A stretch of DNA of 64,000 nucleotides, taken from Styela clava. Taxonomy: Eukaryota; Chordata; Ascidiacea; Stolidobranchia; Styelidae. A program made the translations under genes and the position numbers. Positions within the stretch are counted from its first letter, which is position 1, and each line of letters starts with the position of its first letter. This document shows, piece by piece, positions 25,261-37,640 of this stretch. The notes below the pieces were generated by a model, which saw only the letters and a list, made by a program, of their open reading frames with translations, ran no database searches and was not told where the DNA came from. The stretch is taken from NCBI RefSeq assembly GCF_964204865.1, contig NC_135252.1, positions 14,777,383 through 14,841,382 of the forward strand, read 5' to 3'.

Positions 25261-26573
25261 GCTTAGGGTCTTCAATTGAGAGATCTATAACAGGTCTCTC
25301 TCAACAGAAAAAAAAATTGATCAGTTAATTAAGACTAATACAGCCCCAATTTCTATTGAAAAATACACTTCTTAAACTGTGTTACGACGCCCTGGAGCGT
25401 GGTTTTCATTTTTTACGGTTACAAACCGAATAGTAGAAAATTTCAGTACAGTTTTATTTACTTCCATCAACAGAGAGAGACAACTGAATGCTGGAATGTG
25501 TTTTGGAATTCATCATCAACTACCTGCAGTGATTGCTTCGCCCTATCCATGCGCTGCATGATTTTATAGTTGTCATTAAAAACTCATATATAGTTTACGA
25601 ATGAATGCGGGATGAGAATTTCTGGTAGCGGATTCAATAATGTGTTTGAATTTAAATGTTTCAGAAAATTGAAAAGTTTAAAATATAAGCCTGCTGCTGC
25701 TAACAAATTGTACCCAAATAAACCATAATATGAGCGTATTCGTTTCGTTTTCATGTTGTATATTTTCACTAGTGCGTCCGCCGTATACCCAGAAAACTTT
25801 CCCAAAAGCGTTGCAACGAAAAAAAGTTCGAGAACCGCCAACGTAAGATATCTACAAGACAGCAGAAAATTTGAGTTGTCCATACTACTATGCTTTTGAA
25901 TTGTAACTTTGTGTTTTTGGCATTTTGATGGAGTTAAGGGTACATCGAATAAACACTCTCGCCGACGCTAAAAATACGTAAATCAGTACTTATCCAGTTA
26001 GGGTCAGAACTGCCGATTATGCTGGAAATTCAATTTTTCATATTAATATTTACCCCAGCCATAACTAGATAATTACTGATTCTTTTATTTTTGAACGTGA
26101 CTAGGTGTTTTTCTCAAATCTCACAATTTTTGCATTAATCGCGGGGGCTTTGTACGAAAAAGCTCATCGATCCATAAAATTTATTTTGAAATTATACCGG
26201 TCCTTAATTTAAATATATTGAGATTCACTGATCTAAACAGACTTGTTTATAACGAAAGCTTATTTTCAAGAACTTCAGTTACGTGGAATCTATTATTCCA
26301 GTTCTCGCTTTATATGAGTTATGATTGCCATAACCCATTTTGAATCTGTGTGTATCTTTCCAATGAAATAAGCGTATTTATCAGCTTTGAATTGTTTGAA
26401 ATTTCTTTATACGACGTACTCATATCAGTCCTATGGGGTTCGCTCGGTCCAAAGCTATGTACAAGAGGTCAATGCTAGGTGAGAAACCAGGATAGTTTGA
26501 AAGGACCGGTGCGGTATTGCCTCGCACCTTTTTCATTGGTAATCAATTGAAACGTCGATAAATTGTCGTTATT

Positions 26574-26869
26574 ACTTATCGATTTTAATCAGTAAGTATG
26601 TTGATAGGTATTTGTCTGTCTGTTTGTCTGTTAGATACACGCGATATCTCACGAAAGCGAGATTGAATTTGCTCCAGATTTTGCATGTGCATTCAACTTA
26701 TCTCGGACCAGAAGCATATTGATTTTGGGCAAATTATGTCGTATAATTAGCGAGTTATTAATTAATTAGTGATGGGACACAAGGTGTCACTATGGAGTAA
26801 GAGCGCTGTTTTGGGGGATCCCCTAACTTTCGATCGATAAGTTTTCGGTCTCTGACCGATTTTCTCCTT
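26574..26869 (+). repeat. Hairpin-rich element copy D inserted in array unit 6
   Basis: A 296 bp copy lies between GTCGTTATT and TGTTTTATTGG. Array units 4 and 5 show the uninterrupted site GTCGTTATTTGTTT(T/C)ATTGGG, so this is a filled site with empty partners in the same array. The insertion fits with no target duplication, between two T residues, with the element running from ACTTATCG to CTCCTT. Confidence 0.85.
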
Positions 26870-27473
26870 TGTTTTATTGGAAATACCAAATGCCGCCTGG
26901 TTTTGCTTATTTTAAAGGTATTTCGACGAATCGTGTTTTTATCAACTGAACTTGTCCCTCTTAGTCTGCAAGAAAGAAAACTAAACTGTTACGCCGTCAC
27001 GGTCTGTTAGCAGCGAGCTCTTCTTTGTGTACTGTTAGACTAGACAAAGAAATTCGTATGCCGATAGTTGTTTATCAAGAAATACAGTCTCGCACCTATA
27101 GGTATTTACTGACGCGGAACTTGCATCATCTCAATTCTATAGTGTTTCATTATTCCTTGGCTCCTTCTAAATATTTTATAAACTTCATATCACGACTAAA
27201 TAATGAAAATAAGAAATTGTTTTGTATTGCAATGCAAACATTACGCCCTAACTAGATCAATACAGTATGATATATTACAATACTATAGAAACCTCATATG
27301 GGATCTCACACAATTGAATATTATATTTTCCTACTACATGTCTACATCAAGAACTAACTCGCACTGCCGTATATTATATGTATGATTGTGTCATGATTAA
27401 AATTCTTATAAATTAATTATATATATATTTAATTCTTGAATTTTTCTTGTTGTTTCAACTTGTCTATCTAATA

Positions 27474-28115
27474 CAGGGTCGTCCAACCCGTGGCCCGCGA
27501 TGTATTTTTCAGAATTGGATAAAAAAAATTAGATGAAAACTATTTTTCGAGTGATATAGTAGTACAAAGATGTGATACAAAATATTTGTTAATTTTCCTG
27601 TAATGCGCTCTGCCAGCCCTTTCAACGAGCCATTAGTGCCATTTTGAATCCAAACCGACTGGGAGGAGATATCGATAAATAAAGGTGCCATAGTCGTTTA
27701 CACACTTGGTCTTTTACTACTCTAAATGACGTTATCGCAAAACAATCGAATCCATTTTCAGATTGAGAATTCGTCAATGAATGTATATTATGTATTGTTC
27801 GGATTGCCAATGTTCTACGTCTGGAAATAAAAGAGGTGTTTGCAAAAATAGCCTGTCAAGACAGACCATAACTCGTCATGTCGAAGAGCTTGAGAACTCT
27901 ATAGCGGAAACTTAAATTGCGAAGGCGGGAAAATTTTCATCGTATTCCTTGGCGCTTGACAAAAGCACTGACATCAAGGTTACTGCTCAATTGGCGATCT
28001 TCTTGCGGGGAGTTAATAATGATTTCAAAATATAACCGTAGAGCTCGCAGTCATTGTCCCTATTAAAGGTACGACGACTAGAGGCATTGGTCTGCTGGGA
28101 GCTGTGATGAAAAAG
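27474..28115 (+). mobile_element. hAT element in array unit 6, truncated at the array end
   Basis: The copy starts CAGGGTCGTCCAACCCG, keeps the transposase fragment with the ACTTAAATT stop also seen in unit 3, and breaks after GAGCTGTGATGAAAAAG at about 28115. From there the sequence is unrelated unique DNA. The shared stop and the TCCAAACCGAC variant link units 3, 4 and 6 as close relatives. Confidence 0.85.
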
Positions 28116-30194
28116 TTGAACCTGGTCTAATACATCGACTAAATTCTCAATACCGCAGTCAGGTTTCGCGCCAGCCTGCTGCGATGCAATGATTTGCACC
28201 AAATGATAAACACTGATAACACTTAGAGGCAATTTTTAGCATAAATATTATCTTGTAAAACACTCAGTGTTGTTTTACAGCGTATTGTGGTAGCCCCGAA
28301 TAAATTCGAATACTCATTTCGTTTTAAAACGTAAACTATTCCGAAGTTGAAGATCTCTGTGAAGGAATTGATATGGGAGCAGAGAACTCTTACATCGTAA
28401 AGCATCATCAAGTATAACAAGTCATTGTCTTGTCCCTACATTTGTTTGAAAGTTTGAACCATTACTTCATACAAATCTGGATTGTTTCAATTTTATATCG
28501 ACAAAATTAACCGTCTTTTATGAAGAATATAATAGATTCCATGCATGGTGCGTGAGTGGACCATATATTTAGATAGATATGGTGCGCAGAGGCGTCTCAT
28601 TTCGTCTACGAACGGAGTACCATTCTGAAGGGAAAGACATAAACCAGATCACATGACTCAATCTTCAATCGCAAAAGCCAGTCATCCCGTTTCGATATCG
28701 TTGCCACGCCTTACCATGTAATATATTTCAGTTTATCATTTTGTAATATATCCAGGCAAATGCGAGAAGTGGAGCTTTCATTTTACAGTCTTAGCAGTCG
28801 GATTTACATATGAGTAAGTAAAAAAGGTTTACTTCAAATGAAGAAGTTTACACTGAGAAAGCAAAAACAAAAGAACAAGTAAGACTAAAATTTATAAGAC
28901 TGAGGAAAATATATGAATTTATTATCCACGGCGTCGCCATAATAGAGTGAAGTCCAGTGTTTCGAGATTAGATGTTTTCCATAACATAACAATCCACTGA
29001 AAGTAGTAACGAAAAAAAAAATCTACTTTTTCAAAAATGTTATACTATTTGAAGGCATGTCGTATAAAAATATATTCATTGCAAATAATATTCAAATAAA
29101 TGTTTCCCACAATACTTGACCTTCAATTTTGGAAAGCACCCCACACCATCAAACTAATAACACGCTAATAAATTTGCGTTCTTCTGCTGTGACTCCTCCT
29201 CCACAATCCGCAAAAAAATTGGTACGAAATATATGGAACGACGGCAGTTTTGAAGCAAATCTTCCGTGATATTCAAATTTTCTGTGATAGTTTTTCTGGT
29301 AAAATATCGTGTTCTAGCGACATCTTCTATCCTGTGAGTGTAAGACTGTAAGTATTAAAATTTAAAAAGAAATTTGTTCGCAGCAACAAAATTCATGATA
29401 AATTAGCAAAAAGACCTCTCTACTTCAGGTCCATTTATATATTTTGTTACGCACATGGAACCCAATTCTGAATAGATACATGGTGAAACTTTAATTTGAG
29501 TTTGGCTGAAAACTCCTTTCGCAACCATGCTGATGATGTTGTTTTGTCAAAACATTGGAATTTCAAAATGATTAAAATCTTGAGAAAATTGACGGGAGTG
29601 GAAAATGAATCACGAAATCGGTGTGGAATGTATCTAGTTGAAAACTTCATTAAATATGGTATTGTTGAAAAGAGCGGTTTCTCCGGTGCGAAAATTCGCA
29701 GTAAATTGGCATGAATTTTTGAGTAATTTTTCCGTGCCAATCAGCTGAGTGATATTATCTTCTACAGGACATAAATATCCTGCAATGGCTGATGATTCTT
29801 ATGACTGTGCTTGACAAAAAAAAAACGATATACATGTGTAATAATCAAATAAAAGATTTCAGATACTGGACATCTATGGAGATTACGTCGTGTGTTTTAA
29901 TATGAGACACTCAAATTTTAGGGAGTAGAAAAATGAACAAAGTATAGCAGTGGAATTTTTATGGCAGTGTTCTACAGTAGCGCATCTTATAAAGAACTAC
30001 TAGTTTGTGGTATATATATTATATATATGAGAGCGTTCACTTAAAATTCTGTCATGAATTTTAGGCATAGAGTTACTTCTGTCAATTATTAAGTTTAAGA
30101 GTGTTAAATCTTGTTAGTTTTTGTTTTTGTCTAGAAATATATTTTAAAATATATATTACAGTTACTGCTGTTCTGAGTTATAAAAACTTGAAAA
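28116..30194. other. Intergenic between array and first claudin gene; no gene seen
   Basis: Unique A+T-rich sequence follows the abrupt array end. Overlapping frames on both strands at 29447-29740 have no family resemblance. A minus-strand frame ending at the array border (27987-28232) reads plausibly but half of it is array DNA. Just upstream of the claudin start are (TA)n runs near 30010-30030. Confidence 0.5.
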
Positions 30195-33100
30195 ATGTCA
30201 GCAAATGAAATAGTATGTGTGTGCTTCATTGCCATAGGTTTCATTGGAGTCATCATAGCAATAGCAAATCCTGCATGGGAGAAGTCAGATTTGCAATCTT
30301 TGGCAACACCAACTTCACAAAAAGTGAGTTTTTTCTAAAATCATATTTATATTGAACATGTACAAATGTATATACTTTGCTGAACTTCAGTTTCGCGAAT
30401 ATATATATATTTTAGTAATAGATTCATCGTTGGTCTTAATAATGCCAATAAATTGATAGGTAATGGTTATATTTACAATCTATACAAAATTGGGACCTCC
30501 CGAAGTATGCGCACCAAGATGGCGCACAACCTGAACTCAGGTTGTTTACCAGGTTAGGGTTCAGGTCGCAGGACATCTTGGTGCGCATACTTCAGGAGTA
30601 CCCAAAATTGTCTGTTTTACGCTATTGCAAACGAGCATGCATCAGTTCTATCTTTTAATATAATCTGTGTTCTGGTGTTATAGCAACTTTTCTGCCTCAA
30701 ATAAAGCAAGAATTCAAGTACATGGAGTCCATCAAGCGATAATTTGATTGATACAGTAATACGGTCACTGTGGCCGACCTTTATGAATGATAATACAGGA
30801 CAAGTTTCCCTTTATTTGAAACCTGTGAAACCAAGTCAATAAACAATTTATTTTGTATTTTCAATAATATGAAAACGATTTTTTGCACAGTATAAAGGGC
30901 TTTGGCTGAGCTGCAAAAGTGATTCTTCGATTCGAGTATCTTGTTGGCCATACATTGGATTTTTTGCCGGAATTGACGTTAAGATTCAAGCAGGTGAATG
31001 TTTGTAGCAAGGGCGCAGCCAGGATTTTCAAAAGGGGCGTCACAAAATCAGAAATTCCCATGCGTCTTGTGAATCGGTCGTTCCGATTCAACGTCTTTAA
31101 AAGAGCCGACTTTTTCAGCGTTCGATGACTTTTATGTCGCGTAATATTCAATTCATGACAACTACGTGAATTTAAAATGTGCTTCCATATAAATTAAATT
31201 GTGTTCAACGTAACTTGCGGTTGCGTCGACAAAATAAAAGCATTACTTCGGCGAATTCGTAATCGGCGTTACAAAAATCCCGAGATCTGCAATCTAATCC
31301 CAGAGAGTGCAATTTAATTTAGTACAATATAAATACCCATAAAGTATATCAAAAGTAACCCTTCGTCGCCTCGAAATCTCTGCGGAACGACTTCTGAAAC
31401 AGTCGTCGCGATAAAGCCTTTTGGTAATTTTTAACGGATATAATATATGGTGATTTTTTGTAGCGTAAAATACTCAATCCATAACCGATACGTGCTTATT
31501 CAAAATGTCTTGGTTTATTAATTTAATTGTGTTGAATTTAACCTGCGGTAGCGTCGAAAAGATGAAGCATTACTGCTCAAAATCTGCGGACATAAAAATG
31601 TGTGGTAAAGTGTCCGATCAAATCCTGTTTTGATTCGTATTTTTGAGCTGTTTTTAGAACATCGACTCCGCTCTATCGCAATGTTGCCAATCGGATTATT
31701 TTAAGATATCACCTAAAAAAAAGAAGTCCGCGATAAAATATCCTGGAGTAAAATCTATGCAAAAATATTAATTGACGATACAATTGACATTATTAATTAT
31801 GTTATATAATATATATCATCATGATCCAGGAAAAAGTCACGCCAGACCCCGTCGCTAATTTTAGAATGAATAAAAAGGGACGACTGTCTCATAATGTGGA
31901 ATTTGTGGTTTACGATGTCTTAAACAGCGTTTTTATTCCGTTGCGGGTCTCCTGAAACACAACTTATGGTGTTTTCCGTTTTATTTTACTTGCATTTTAG
32001 TATTTTATATTGCCTCTTGCCTTAATCTAGAAAATTTTGGTCGCGGATTCACTCCTCTATTTCATCTCGTCGCTGATGATTATATAATAACTTTTTCCCA
32101 TTGGAGTCAACAGTTTCGTGCGAAAACAAAAAAAAAGTAATTATCATCGTCCCCGTAGCACAAGACATGTGTCGTCGGATATTTGTGATTTAGTGAGATT
32201 AAACGCCGAAATAAAGATTACGGACTGAATAACACGTCACGCTGACGAAAACAATCGACAATTTTAACAAAATGCAATCGCATGCGTTATTAACGACTAT
32301 TTCATTCTTTCCAAAATGTTAAAGGGGGCTGCGCCACTGGTTTTTAGTGTCACTAATCTTGCGAATTATCGTAGTTATGTCATTTTATAAGCTCTGCTAT
32401 TCTAATCAAAATTCCCCATGGAATCAATATAGTTCAAACCAAGGACTAACAGCAATCTATATTTTTCTAGCGAATATTGTTTACTCAGGTTATATAGTTG
32501 CTGTTTATCATGTTAAACACGTAGCAAACAATATGGCATACAATACATGACATATTAGTATTTGTAAATGTTTTCTGGTCACCGCGGCTCCATATACAAT
32601 TAAGCAACCTCAAAAAAAAAAATGCCGGCTTTAGATATATCCAACATATGGGCTAGTTAGTTAACCCACTGGTCCCAAACCGGTTACGTATCAAGCCTTA
32701 TAGAATTTGGTTGGTTGTCAAATGCACTACGTGTTTAGTATGTTTGTATATATATATATATAATTGGTTGCTAACCACATCTGAAGTAAACTATCCCCAA
32801 TATGGCCACACGTAACATATTTTTGAATAAACATTTTTAATCAACTTTCGTTTCACATGGGGCATATAACTAACAATCAGTAAATATTTTCAGCTCGTGC
32901 CTGTTGTATCGCCGCTTTGGCATTCTCCCTGTTTTCTCTCATACTCTGTCTTATCTCAGTGACAGGAATGCCGTGTGCGAATGAATATGAATCGACAAGG
33001 GTAATTTAAAATATTGTAGAAATTTTTTGAAGTCATTGTATTTATACTGCATAAAAATCTTTCCACTGTGATGACCATTCTTTGTTGTCAGTTGATTAGT

Positions 33101-33829
33101 CAATTTAGAATTAATTGATTAATCTTTTGTCAAATAATCGAAAATATTGTCGGTTGTTGAAGTGAAATCCGCTCATGGCGAGTGCGGTTATATATACAGT
33201 ATATAATTCTAAACGTGGATAACTTGTTCGTGAAAATTTATTCGTTTCAAACCACCAGAGATCAGGATCTGGTATAGTCAACAGTTTATAATAATTTATT
33301 ACCATTGACTCGTAACTAAGTTTGTGTATATAAATTTATTTCCAGAATCGTATTCGGCTAGCTGGATCTGGACTTGGCTTTGCAGGCGGACTATGTATGG
33401 TAGTTGGGGCATCCTGGTATGCGGCTAGCACTCTCAATGAATACTATAGATTGGTAGCGACAAATCCAGGGTAAGAAACACGGCAAGCTGGTACTCATTA
33501 TGTATTTCTGATTTCCGAAATACGATATCGTATATATATGTATATATATCGAGTTTACGCAGCACAACCGAAGATCCAAAATACTAACGTCTGTATCAAT
33601 TTATTGTTTATGCATCTAACTGCACAAAAATTATTTATTTTTCAGTTCGGAACGATTGGTCATAGGCGTTGGTGTCTTTATTGCGTGGGGTGCAGGATTA
33701 TTCCTGAATATTGGCGGAATATTCGGAGCTTGTATATCTTGCCGAAATGAAGAAGACGACGTCAGAGAAATGCCGAGAAGAATGGTTACCAGTGGACATA
33801 TCAGAGGCATTGAAAAGGAATACGTGTAG
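30195..33829 (+). CDS. Claudin-like tight-junction protein, five exons (215 aa)
   Basis: Exons are 30195-30323, 30891-30993, 32894-33000, 33346-33470 and 33646-33829, with GT-AG borders and phases 0, 1, 0, 2. The total is 648 nt, the usual claudin length. Seen: TM1 (about 7-25), first extracellular loop with the claudin signature W28...GLW (46-48)..C51...C61, TM2 after the RA pair, TM3 (about 117-138), second loop, TM4 (about 160-182), a basic tail, and a C-terminal EYV. In claudins the W-GLW-C-C loop forms paracellular strands, and a terminal YV binds ZO-type PDZ scaffolds, so the product is a plasma-membrane junction protein by family. Intron 1 holds a palindromic MITE and intron 2 a 1.3 kb hAT element. 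The likely poly-A signal is AATAAA at 33941. Other PMP22/claudin-superfamily members are possible, but the signature favours claudin. Confidence 0.9.
30491..30604. mobile_element. Palindromic MITE-like element (114 bp) in claudin intron 1
   Basis: The left arm 30491-30521 and right arm 30574-30604 are inverted copies over 31 bp with three mismatches (TGGGACCTCCCGAAGTATGC... against TGGGTACTCCTGAAGTATGC...). A smaller palindrome AACCTGA-AC-TCAGGTT sits inside. The flanks AAAT/AAAT could be a short target duplication. Such a piece would form a hairpin in the intron RNA. Confidence 0.75.
31008..32339. mobile_element. hAT-like element (1332 bp) in claudin intron 2, with target duplication
   Basis: The left end is CAAGGGCGCAGCCAGGATTTT. 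The right end, complemented, is CAGTGGCGCAGCCCCCTTTAA, sharing GGCGCAGCC. Flanking 8-mers GTTTGTAG (31000-31007) and GTTTTTAG (32340-32347) match at 7 of 8 positions. The interior shows no transposase frame. The target duplication begins only 7 bases past the exon 2 splice junction, yet the GTGAAT donor itself is intact. Confidence 0.82.
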
Positions 33830-33940
33830 ATTCCTAATTCGTAAACAGTCAACTCAAAATATGGAATTGCAATCAATTTTAATTGCTAACTAATCAAACT
33901 TTATGATAAGGTCCAATTACTGATGAATTGACTGTGCTTG

Positions 33941-33946
33941 AATAAA
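33941..33946 (+). promoter_or_regulatory. Likely poly-A signal of the first claudin gene
   Basis: AATAAA 112 bp downstream of the stop codon, in the context GTGCTTGAATAAAATGG. Confidence 0.6.
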
Positions 33947-33949
33947 ATG

Positions 33950-36900
33950 GTAACACCTTGACATAAAGACGACTTTTTTATGGCTTGAAACTAATATGAA
34001 ATTTATTTCTCGCACGGAAAAGTTGACATTCAGAAAAGTGTTATTATTTGATTTTTTCTTATACATAGTATTTTGGAGTGCGGGTGTTCCCGTTTGCTCG
34101 CGGAATGCGCCCTCACAATGCATTCACTTTGGGTTATATTTTTCGCATTTCCCATAAATTTTTTACTTTGTAAAAATGGTCTGCGCATTTTAATATGGCT
34201 ACATGCATTTTGACATCCTCCTTTGTAAATCCATGCGTTGAACAAAGCCAAAATGAAAACATACATAACTACTTTGACCTAGTCCAAAAATCTTTTTATC
34301 AGAAAAATTCTTTCTTGAATATTTTGATGATTAGTTTAGAAATATTTTCACTAGTTGGCGCGTACAATCTGATGTACAAGTTCCTTGTTGTTTTGATTCA
34401 AAATATTTAACCACCTGAAATATAAAAGTACTGAAAGCTACCTTTTGCCCGGTATAAAGCAGCGCTATCTGAACTAATCTTTTCTTCTCGCAAGCGAAAA
34501 TGGCCATTGAGATATTTGATTCATATAATTCTGAAACATATCTAAAAACTGACAAAAAGCTATCAAAACTATTTCGGCTCCGGCTGGAAGTTGCGTTATA
34601 TGTAGTTACTATATACGCAGCAAAACATTCATTACTTAAAAAACAACAAATTACAACCGCCTCCCACAACCCTCACCAATTTGCTAGACTTTCAAGTATT
34701 AGCGCGAAGTATTTAAATATAATTAAATAAATCCTAAAATGAAGTATGACAGTTTCATTGTGTATACACGAGCTGTCACCACCAACATGTCCAATATTAT
34801 GACCCAAGTGTTAGCTTGTTATGAGGAATATCGGTATGTCATGATATTTGGTTGCCTATTAAAATATTTCAAACTTCTCACATTTTGCTTAAATATATAG
34901 CTGTATACTTTGCTTAAGATTGCCCGATTGTTTTTGTTGTCAGATTCAAAAGTAAAAAGCGTTCTATTTAGAAGAATATATACAAAACAATAATATAGAA
35001 GTTAGCACTCAGATCGCTTCTGGCAGATACAATTCCCGAACATCTATGCTGTCGCGTGTGTTGATTTTTACAATTTTAATTAATTTTCTTTCGAAGGTTT
35101 AGTGGAATCTAATGTTGTGGAAGTGAAAATGATTCTCACTGTGTCTGTTTGACAATTTCATACTTTACCCGTGCGGAAGTAACGCCCTTTAACACCGAGA
35201 ATCTGTGAATGCGATGAATACATTCTGACCGTGATGTCCGGCTTGTAGATAATTAACTGACTGTATTTCCAAATTTTTTCGCCTTTCTGTCCACTATGAT
35301 TGCCACTGACGTTAGGTCTCGCTGTTTAGCGTTAGTTACTGCTTGCTATATATTTAAAGGATTTTCTGTCAACTACACGTCTACGGCTGTAGGACAAACA
35401 TTCTCCATTGCCCTTAGGAGAAGTAAACAAACAGCCGACGTATCAATAATAAACTTAAACTAGACATCCAACCAGGTTCAGAAATCCAAACATTACTTTG
35501 ATCTCAATCCTAAACGAAAAGGCGGTTGCCAATGCAAAGCGCATCCTGAAACGACGGACCGAGGACCATACCTTGAGTTTGGGACGGTCAAGGGGTCGTA
35601 AAAATCACAAAACGCGGGATCGTGGCAGGTAGCATCTATGTGATGTCATATTTGGCACAGTATTTGATGACCCGTGACATTACCGGGTCAAATACAAGTT
35701 GATGATTACAGCCTGGTATCATCAACCAATGAGAGTATATATTCTGATTGATTGCATCAACCGAAAGACGATTTGCGTAACCCGACAAGACTCGAGTTCA
35801 CACGAGAAAAATGTTTCAAATTGCTTTCCTCCACCCTGCTTGTATGTTCGGATAAGCCCCAATAGGCAGTAGTTTCTGTATCTATTTTAAATTTCTGCTC
35901 ATACAGAGGGATGAAGCAAAGGTCACTAGAGTAATATGTATAGGATGCTCGAACAATCAATTACTTAGGAATAACATAATATGTTATAGACGTACCGGTA
36001 CTGTGATACTGGCAGACTGAGTTTGCGTTTGGCAGCAGTACCGTAGTATGACACAATGGAGGTTCATGTATGAAGCCGAATTCGTTTCTGATGTGCTTGT
36101 TACGCAAGAAATATAGTGTCCCATTGAGTGATACAAATGGTAATATGAAGTAACAGTAACGTTCCAGTAATATTTAAACGTAAAAAGATTCAGCTCATTT
36201 TAATCCTGGCTTGCCAAGATTTTAGTAACCGCCAATACCGAAATGGCATTATTCAAATATACTAATATTTGTTTTGAACTTGTAGTTTTTCGGTCCTAAT
36301 ATCTCATACAACTAGCAGCCTATCCAACAGAAAAACACTAAACGCACTACTCTCTTGGCTGTAATGCGAAATAAAAATCTTATCCACGTCACCAGCGATA
36401 CAAATCCAACCTTTAACATTGGGTTGTCAACAATGTTAAAGCGGAATTCATATTTGGGTTACCGAATAATTCCAGAACAAACATTGTTATCTGAATCTGT
36501 CATACAAACACTATTTGGCCAAAAAAATCGTCAAGCATTCTGATAACCCGCCTTCGGTGACTTAGCGATTGCACAGTTTTAATGGCCTTTCCCGCTACTG
36601 TACAACTGAATAAAGTGTGCCGATCTTATCAGGGGTTAGGGATAACTTGGATTTAGAGAAGCAGGTCATAGCCAAATTTAATGAATCGAATTCTTGATTA
36701 GGCTCTATGTGCATGTGTGGTGACATTACCCTGCGCCGACTCAGTTTCAGCACGAGGTTCAAGCTTTCAACATATGAAAGAATTATTCCGCCAATCGTTT
36801 TGCAATTATGAGGTTTGTGGATTTCGCTCGTTGTGATAACTTTAAGAAAATATATGTTGAAATATCACGAACGTCCATAACTACTGCTGCGTGGTCGGGA

Positions 36901-37420
36901 ATCCTATATTCATTTCAAAACGCACTTACTACTTCTGGCTCTTATATGCACAGCAGCACAAATTTTCCATGTAAATTTATTATTGTGAAGCTATTTCCTT
37001 GTTCATGTTGTGTATATGAATATATTTTTTTATGTTTCTCTACTATGTTGCTGACCCCTTAATTGATGCTGTAATCATCTGAATTTGTATTATGACTTAT
37101 GAGACTTCGACCACCCAGTGGCTTAGACGTGGGAGAGAGAATGTTTTTCTTGTTCACTTCTTCGGCCGTTGACCTGGCTGTCGGCCGCTTTTTAGTTATG
37201 TCTGATGCTTACGCTATCTAATTTGTCGAAGGTGCTGTTTTCAGTAAATACCCAATCCATAATCTTGGGTCTTCTAATCTAACGAACGCAGTTGCAAAAA
37301 ACAAATATATATCTGTGACAAATGCGAGCACGCCAGGATTTGGTCGAAAACAAACGGTGACACTAGGTCTGCGCTCTTTCTGTTTAAACCCAACCAACAT
37401 ATGCTTATTGATTTACTCAG
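33950..37420. other. Intergenic between two convergent claudin genes; no gene seen
   Basis: No exon with family resemblance. Opposing frames at 34331-34669 (-) and 34500-34730 (+) overlap and look incidental. A short inverted repeat, TGACCCG...CGGGTCA, lies near 35667-35690 in a locally GC-richer patch. Confidence 0.5.
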
Positions 37421-37421
37421 C

Positions 37422-37427
37422 TTTATT
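37422..37427 (-). promoter_or_regulatory. Candidate poly-A signal of the second claudin gene
   Basis: TTTATT on the + strand reads AATAAA on the minus strand, about 214 bp beyond the stop codon. Confidence 0.4.
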
Positions 37428-37640
37428 CTGATAAATCATATTGCAGTTAGAGTTAATGGTAATGAGTTTCCAATTTTAGACGAGGGTTTTAGCATGACTT
37501 ATGCTATATATGTAAAGGATTATGGTATCAGTAATACATCGTAGTACATAGACATGTACAGACAAATGATTGAAAATTATTTATGTTTATGATTCATGTT
37601 TCAGATAGTACCAACAGCATTCTAGGCGGTAATTGTCTTA

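Larger units (their letters stand above)
10843..28115 (+). repeat. Tandem array of six rearranged 2-4.5 kb units containing hAT elements
   Basis: The marker TTATTGGGAATACCAAATG (slightly varied) recurs at about 10850, 13712, 17047, 19305, 23757 and 26875. A full unit runs: the marker block; a block around GTACTGTTAGACTAGACAA; a dead hAT element; a 451 bp MITE opening CAGGCTTGTCCATGGG; a block with TTTGCGCTGTTAGTGCA; a block with GGTAGCGGATTCAATAA; a block with GGGGTTCGCTCGGTCC. Units differ by internal deletions, so lengths vary. Sequence identity is high by eye (mostly above 90%), which implies recent expansion or ongoing exchange. Reading frames inside are broken or incidental. Confidence 0.88.

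Noticed and set aside
27987..28232. Minus-strand frame across the array's right border
   Set aside because: Half of it is antisense array DNA; the unique half looks plausible (GAKPDCGIENLVDVLDQ) but has no supporting exon nearby.
29447..29740. Overlapping frames on both strands
   Set aside because: No family resemblance or splice context on either strand; both strands cannot readily be coding here.
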